Source: Nitrosopumilus sp.
Lineage (GTDB): Archaea > Thermoproteota > Nitrososphaeria > Nitrososphaerales > Nitrosopumilaceae
Assembly (NCBI RefSeq): GCF_025699125.1
Contig: NZ_JAILWC010000003.1
Span: 62,001 to 126,000, forward strand
Reading direction: 5' to 3'
DNA: 64,000 nt
Both the position numbers and the translations under genes were made by a program. The notes beneath the pieces are model-generated. The model searched no databases and was not told the origin of the DNA. It worked only from the letters and a program-made list of their open reading frames with translations. Shown here piece after piece: positions 61,248 to 64,000 of this stretch (its first letter is position 1; the number at the start of each line of letters is the position of its first letter).

Positions 61248-61718
61248 ATGGGATATTTGGGCAATCATTTGGCCACAATTACCACTGGAATTTTTGCTGC
61301 GGTATTGACAGGACTTTGGCCATACTTTATAGACTTTGCACCAATTCTTAACTTCGTGTTCATCATGGCAGTGCCCATTACATGGTTTTTGACATTTACA
61401 TGTTGGATATCACAAAAAAGTACTGATTATATGCATAAACACGCATCATCTCATGCTCAAACTGAAAAAAAAAGCTTGAGTAGCTCACAAACAATTCAAA
61501 CAACAACCAGTGGTAATCAAGTTACTCTTTCAGAAATTAAACAAATTCAATCAGAATTATCTACAGAACTTAACAACCTAAAAGAATCTGTAAAACTAAA
61601 AGATGGTGAAATTGAAAGATTAAACCAAGAAATTTCTAATTTACAAACACTTGTTCAAATTGAATCATTAAAAACCGAATTGGCCAATTTGAAAATGCTA
61701 GCGTCTAAAAGAAAATAA
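61248..61718 (+). CDS. Two-helix membrane protein with C-terminal coiled coil
   Basis: The 156-residue protein has two TM helices (about 6-28 and 31-52, ATITTGIFAAVLTGLWPYF and FVFIMAVPITWFLTFTCWI), a Ser/Thr-rich linker (70-90) and a strong coiled coil (about 95-152, LNNLKESVKLKDGEIERLNQ). No known family. It may tether something at the membrane by oligomerisation. Confidence 0.65.
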   Translation: MGYLGNHLATITTGIFAAVLTGLWPYFIDFAPILNFVFIMAVPITWFLTFTCWISQKSTDYMHKHASSHAQTEKKSLSSSQTIQTTTSGNQVTLSEIKQIQSELSTELNNLKESVKLKDGEIERLNQEISNLQTLVQIESLKTELANLKMLASKRK

Positions 61719-61729
61719 AATTCCAAGAT

Positions 61730-61852
61730 CTAATTTTTACAATGAGAGCATTCTATACCGTGATTTTCCTTACAACCAGGGCAACTAACAGCTCCTCCAT
61801 AATGACATTTACAAGAACACAATTCAGTAGGATCCTTTTTCAAACTTAGCAA
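61730..61852 (-). CDS. 40-aa cysteine/histidine-rich miniprotein
   Basis: The frame closed by TAG at 61730-61732 starts at TTG 61850-61852 (or TTG 61841-61843) and reads MLSLKKDPTELCSCKCHYGG then AVSCPGCKENHGIECSHCKN. Nine Cys/His in 29 residues (C12, C14, C16, H17, C24, C27, H31, C35, C38) can build two zinc sites. The Cys spacing is too regular for chance in AT-rich DNA. It is convergent with the coiled-coil gene, 11 bp between stops. Confidence 0.65.
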   Translation of the reverse strand: MLSLKKDPTELCSCKCHYGGAVSCPGCKENHGIECSHCKN

Positions 61853-62290
61853 TATACATATGATGATGTTATTATTTGATTCTTCTGTTTTTAAGACAAA
61901 TCAATTAAAAATCTCTAATTCAAATTATTAAATCTCTGAAAACCTATTTTACAAATATTACATTCCATATGTTAATCATTTATTTCTGATATGAATCAAT
62001 TTTTAGAAACAAATGAACAATTCAAGAGAAATAAATTATAATTTTTCAAAATCTCTAACTTCAAATTCATATATCCTAAAATAATTAGTTACAAAATAAT
62101 CACTAATAGAAAATACACTTTCATTTTGATAATTTTTCAAAATTCAAATTTTTTGAATATTTTATTTGTAATTTAAAATATTTGTACACCAATTTTGTCA
62201 AAACTTATTGAAATATTGTAGAAAAATTCGCAATTAAAAATTATATTATAAAATCATTTTTTGATAATAACTATTCTATAAAATCTAATC
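61853..62290. other. 440-bp gene-free AT-rich stretch
   Basis: No ORF longer than a few codons has protein-like content. The stretch is mostly A/T runs without clear repeats or long inverted repeats. A small RNA cannot be excluded, but no C/D- or H/ACA-like structure stands out by eye. Confidence 0.4.
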
Positions 62291-62815
62291 CTATCGTAAT
62301 TTAGATCCCATCTCTAAAGTTTCATCCACCATCTCTTTTAGTCTATTTTGTGCATCTGCATCTAGCATGTTATTTTCCTTAACTGAATCTGTAGTTAAAA
62401 ATACCGCCTTTGGATTCGTTATTACTCTAAAATATGATAATAACTGAGTTATCGATGTCTGAACGTCTATAAAACCAATACTTCCAGAAGCTAAAATTGT
62501 CATTCCTGCAACTTTTCCAGCCGTTTTTTTATAATTGATATATTCAAATAAATTTTTCAATGACGAACTAAAAAATGAATTATAGATTGGTGATCCAATT
62601 AACCACACATCTGCATCCATTATGTCATTTGCTGCGGTCTTTGTAGCTTCATTATATTCTTCATCTGGTCCTCTGTAACATTCAATCTGACCTTCTGATA
62701 AATTAATTAATTTTGTTTCTTGATTTTTTGATTTTGTATAATCATAAACATATTTCATAACAATTTGTGTATTAGCATTCTTTCTTGGACTGCCAGAAAT
62801 AACTACAACCTTCAT
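62291..62815 (-). CDS. NADPH-dependent FMN reductase-like flavoprotein
   Basis: The 174-residue protein has SGSPRKNANTQIVMKYVYDY (FMN phosphate loop at 7-16) and a flavodoxin-like fold with GSPIYNSFFSSSLKNLFEY and GMTILASGSIGFIDV. It likely reduces FMN, quinones or a metal/sulfur site. An Fe-S linked (iron-sulfur flavoprotein) CxxC motif is absent. Confidence 0.88.
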   Translation of the reverse strand: MKVVVISGSPRKNANTQIVMKYVYDYTKSKNQETKLINLSEGQIECYRGPDEEYNEATKTAANDIMDADVWLIGSPIYNSFFSSSLKNLFEYINYKKTAGKVAGMTILASGSIGFIDVQTSITQLLSYFRVITNPKAVFLTTDSVKENNMLDADAQNRLKEMVDETLEMGSKLR

Positions 62816-62866
62816 GTATCAAGAAATTTGTTTCTGTATTTAAGTTTCCATTAATTTTTAATTAAG

Positions 62867-62959
62867 CGGGCTTGGAGGGCTTCGATCCCTCGACCTGTAA
62901 CTTAGGAGGCTACTGCGCTATCCATGTTGCGCGTCAAATTGACTCTGCGCCACAAGCCC
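62867..62959 (-). tRNA. tRNA-Arg (anticodon CCT) with an 18-nt intron in the D loop
   Basis: Acceptor GGGCTTG/CAAGCCC, anticodon stem GTAGC/GTTAC with loop CTCCTAA (U33, anticodon CCT), T stem GAGGG/CCCTC. The D arm is too long by 18 nt; removing 62927-62944 leaves a normal GCGC-AGCATGGATA-GCGC D arm with G15 opposite C48. The intron folds into a bulge-helix-bulge (see finding). Discriminator G73 (62867), no encoded CCA. T-loop position 54 is A instead of T, an unusual change. Confidence 0.9.
62927..62944 (-). other. 18-nt archaeal tRNA intron (position 15/16)
   Basis: As RNA the intron AGUCAAUUUGACGCGCAA has a central 4-bp helix with the D stem (exon GCGC 10-13 with intron GCGC), a 3-nt bulge AG|A, an inner GUCA/UGAC stem with a 3-nt loop, and a 3-nt bulge AA|C. 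Cutting after the second bulge base on each side gives a mature 75-nt tRNA. This is the substrate form of the archaeal splicing endonuclease. Confidence 0.8.
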
Positions 62960-62983
62960 AGCAAAAAAAATACTCTTAATTAT

Positions 62984-63694
62984 TTAAGCGTAATCAAGAT
63001 TATCCTTGATCATTTTTTGAATATTTTTCCAATTGTTATTTTCTTTATCATTCCATTTTTCAAAATATACAACATCTTTCAATTCTAGTCTTGGTAACCA
63101 TCCAGCAGTTTCAAGATCTGGTTTTTCTGCAAAATCATCAACATAACCTAAACACAAGTATGCAACAGGAATTACATGTTCGGGCAACTCTAAAACTTCT
63201 TTTAGAGTTTCATTTGATAGTATGCTTACCCAACCAAGGCCTACTCCTTCAGTTCTTGCTGATAACCATAAATTCTGAATTGCACAGCACACACTGTAAA
63301 GACCTGCCTCAGGAATACTTGATCTACCAATAACAAATGGTCCAAATTTTGTGGGATCATATGTTACACACAAATTTACGGGAGATTCTGAAATTCCCTC
63401 TAACTTGAATGAAAGATATTTTGATCTTTTCGGCTCTTCAATCAATTGTGATGAACGTTTTTTTTCATCCTGAAAAGATTCTTTTATTTTCTTTTTTGTT
63501 TGATCATCTTTAATTAAAATAAAATTCCATGGTTGTGAAAACCCAACTGATGGAGCATGATGTGCAGCATGAAGAATTTTTGATAAAATCTCATCTTCTA
63601 TAGGTTTGGAGGTAAAATGAGATCTTACATCTCGTCTTGAATAAATTGCCTTATAGAAGCCTCGTTTTTCATCTTCGGTAAAATCATCTGTCAA
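62984..63694 (-). CDS. bluB: 5,6-dimethylbenzimidazole synthase
   Basis: The 236-residue nitroreductase-fold protein has FYKAIYSRRDVRSHF, HAAHHAPSVGFSQPWNFIL and GLGWVSIL, the BluB pattern that differs from ordinary nitroreductases. BluB breaks FMNH2 with O2 to make the lower ligand of cobalamin. With cbiH in the same window, the organism likely makes its own B12. 67 bp from the tRNA-Val gene, divergent. Confidence 0.88.
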   Translation of the reverse strand: MTDDFTEDEKRGFYKAIYSRRDVRSHFTSKPIEDEILSKILHAAHHAPSVGFSQPWNFILIKDDQTKKKIKESFQDEKKRSSQLIEEPKRSKYLSFKLEGISESPVNLCVTYDPTKFGPFVIGRSSIPEAGLYSVCCAIQNLWLSARTEGVGLGWVSILSNETLKEVLELPEHVIPVAYLCLGYVDDFAEKPDLETAGWLPRLELKDVVYFEKWNDKENNNWKNIQKMIKDNLDYA

Positions 63695-63761
63695 TATATT
63701 TCTCCTTTATTCTTCTTTTGTTAAACGTTAATAATGTCAATCTTTAGTTTTGTACTTCATT

Positions 63762-63835
63762 GGGCCGGTAGTCTAGCTGGTTAGGATACCGCCTCGACAC
63801 GGCGGTGATCGTGAGTTCGAATCTCACTCGGCCCA
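63762..63835 (+). tRNA. tRNA-Val (anticodon GAC) with C33
   Basis: Acceptor GGGCCGG/TCGGCCC, D stem GTCT/GGAT, anticodon stem CCGCC/GGCGG with loop TCGACAC, T arm GTGAG/CTCAC with loop TTCGAAT. Discriminator A73, no CCA encoded. Anticodon GAC reads GUC/GUU. The base before the anticodon is C (63795) instead of the near-universal U33. No intron. Confidence 0.93.
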
Positions 63836-63837
63836 TT

Positions 63838-64000
63838 TTAATAACCAGTTTTGAATTCTTTCTGTGCTTCGCTCCAAGAAGATTGAGTAGTGATACTTCC
63901 TTCAGCACTAAAACTAGTGATTTTATTATCTATTATTGCTTCATAAATTTCTGTATTAACATCGTCCTTACTTAAAACAAATGTATTTTTCAAAGGAATT
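63838..64000 (-). CDS. C-terminal 53 residues of an unknown gene (cut by window edge)
   Basis: The minus-strand frame ends TAA at 63838-63840 and is open to the window edge. It encodes IPLKNTFVLSKDDVNTEIYE and ITSFSAEGSITTQSSWSEAQ and so on, ending KEFKTGY. It looks like a secreted or soluble protein end; too little is present to identify it. It starts 3 bp after the tRNA-Val gene, tail to tail. Confidence 0.6.
   Translation of the reverse strand, partial: IPLKNTFVLSKDDVNTEIYEAIIDNKITSFSAEGSITTQSSWSEAQKEFKTGY

Noticed and set aside
1-64000. CRISPR arrays, rRNA genes and insertion sequences
   Set aside because: No regularly spaced repeats, no rRNA-like conserved blocks and no transposase with terminal inverted repeats were seen.

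Overview
The window looks like a chromosome segment of a marine ammonia-oxidising archaeon close to Nitrosopumilus (Nitrososphaerota/Thaumarchaeota). The domain is certain: thermosome, Gins51, RpoL, TFS, PCNA, archaeal class I CCA enzyme, archaeal-type TyrRS, TATA boxes about 25-30 nt upstream of start codons (mostly leaderless genes) and frequent TTG/GTG starts. The genus-level call is inference. It rests on the very AT-rich sequence, a membrane-anchored plastocyanin-like protein, B12 genes including BluB, AN1 and C2H2 zinc fingers and an orphan MtrA-like protein.

Layout. Positions 1-7.5 kb hold the 5' part of glyA, thermosome, glnA, the replication factor Gins51, and an SDR + FAD oxidoreductase pair. 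Positions 7.6-15.6 kb are dominated by tRNA biology: tRNA-Pro, a small archaeal kinase, CCA enzyme, RNA cyclic phosphodiesterase, and an operon prs - tRNA G10 methyltransferase - RNase Z - Sir2. Positions 15.6-25.5 kb carry membrane and stress functions: MscS channel, KamA-like radical SAM enzyme, cation/H+ antiporter, amino-acid permease, VIT1-like transporter with a CBS protein, UspA and a divergent J-domain protein. Positions 25.5-33 kb hold a Cache-HAMP-nucleotidyl cyclase sensor, a cupredoxin, a 7-Cys ferredoxin, a RecA-like protein, small-molecule enzymes, a dual-specificity phosphatase and two tandem paralogous 48/50-aa genes.

Positions 33.2-47.5 kb are an accessory island. Its left part has an OLD-family ATPase/TOPRIM protein divergent from a HEPN-like protein. 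The middle has small regulators (RHH-like, winged helix) and tiny membrane proteins, with several perfect inverted repeats lying on or beside TATA boxes. Next come an SD-led small gene coupled to a mobile-element P-loop ATPase with a strong hairpin after its stop, then secreted and membrane proteins, and a tyrosine recombinase at the right end. The ATPase and recombinase are visibly more GC-rich than the genes between them, which suggests a mosaic element.

From 47.6 kb the core genome resumes: rpoL-tfs-pcna-lysC, an exported two-repeat protein, cbiH, tyrS, a DegT aminotransferase overlapping an MtrA-like gene, dUTPase-like, PfkB kinase, several zinc-ribbon miniproteins, cyclophilin, a flavodoxin-like reductase, tRNA-Arg with an 18-nt D-loop intron, bluB and tRNA-Val(GAC) with C33. 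CbiH and BluB both belong to cobalamin synthesis.
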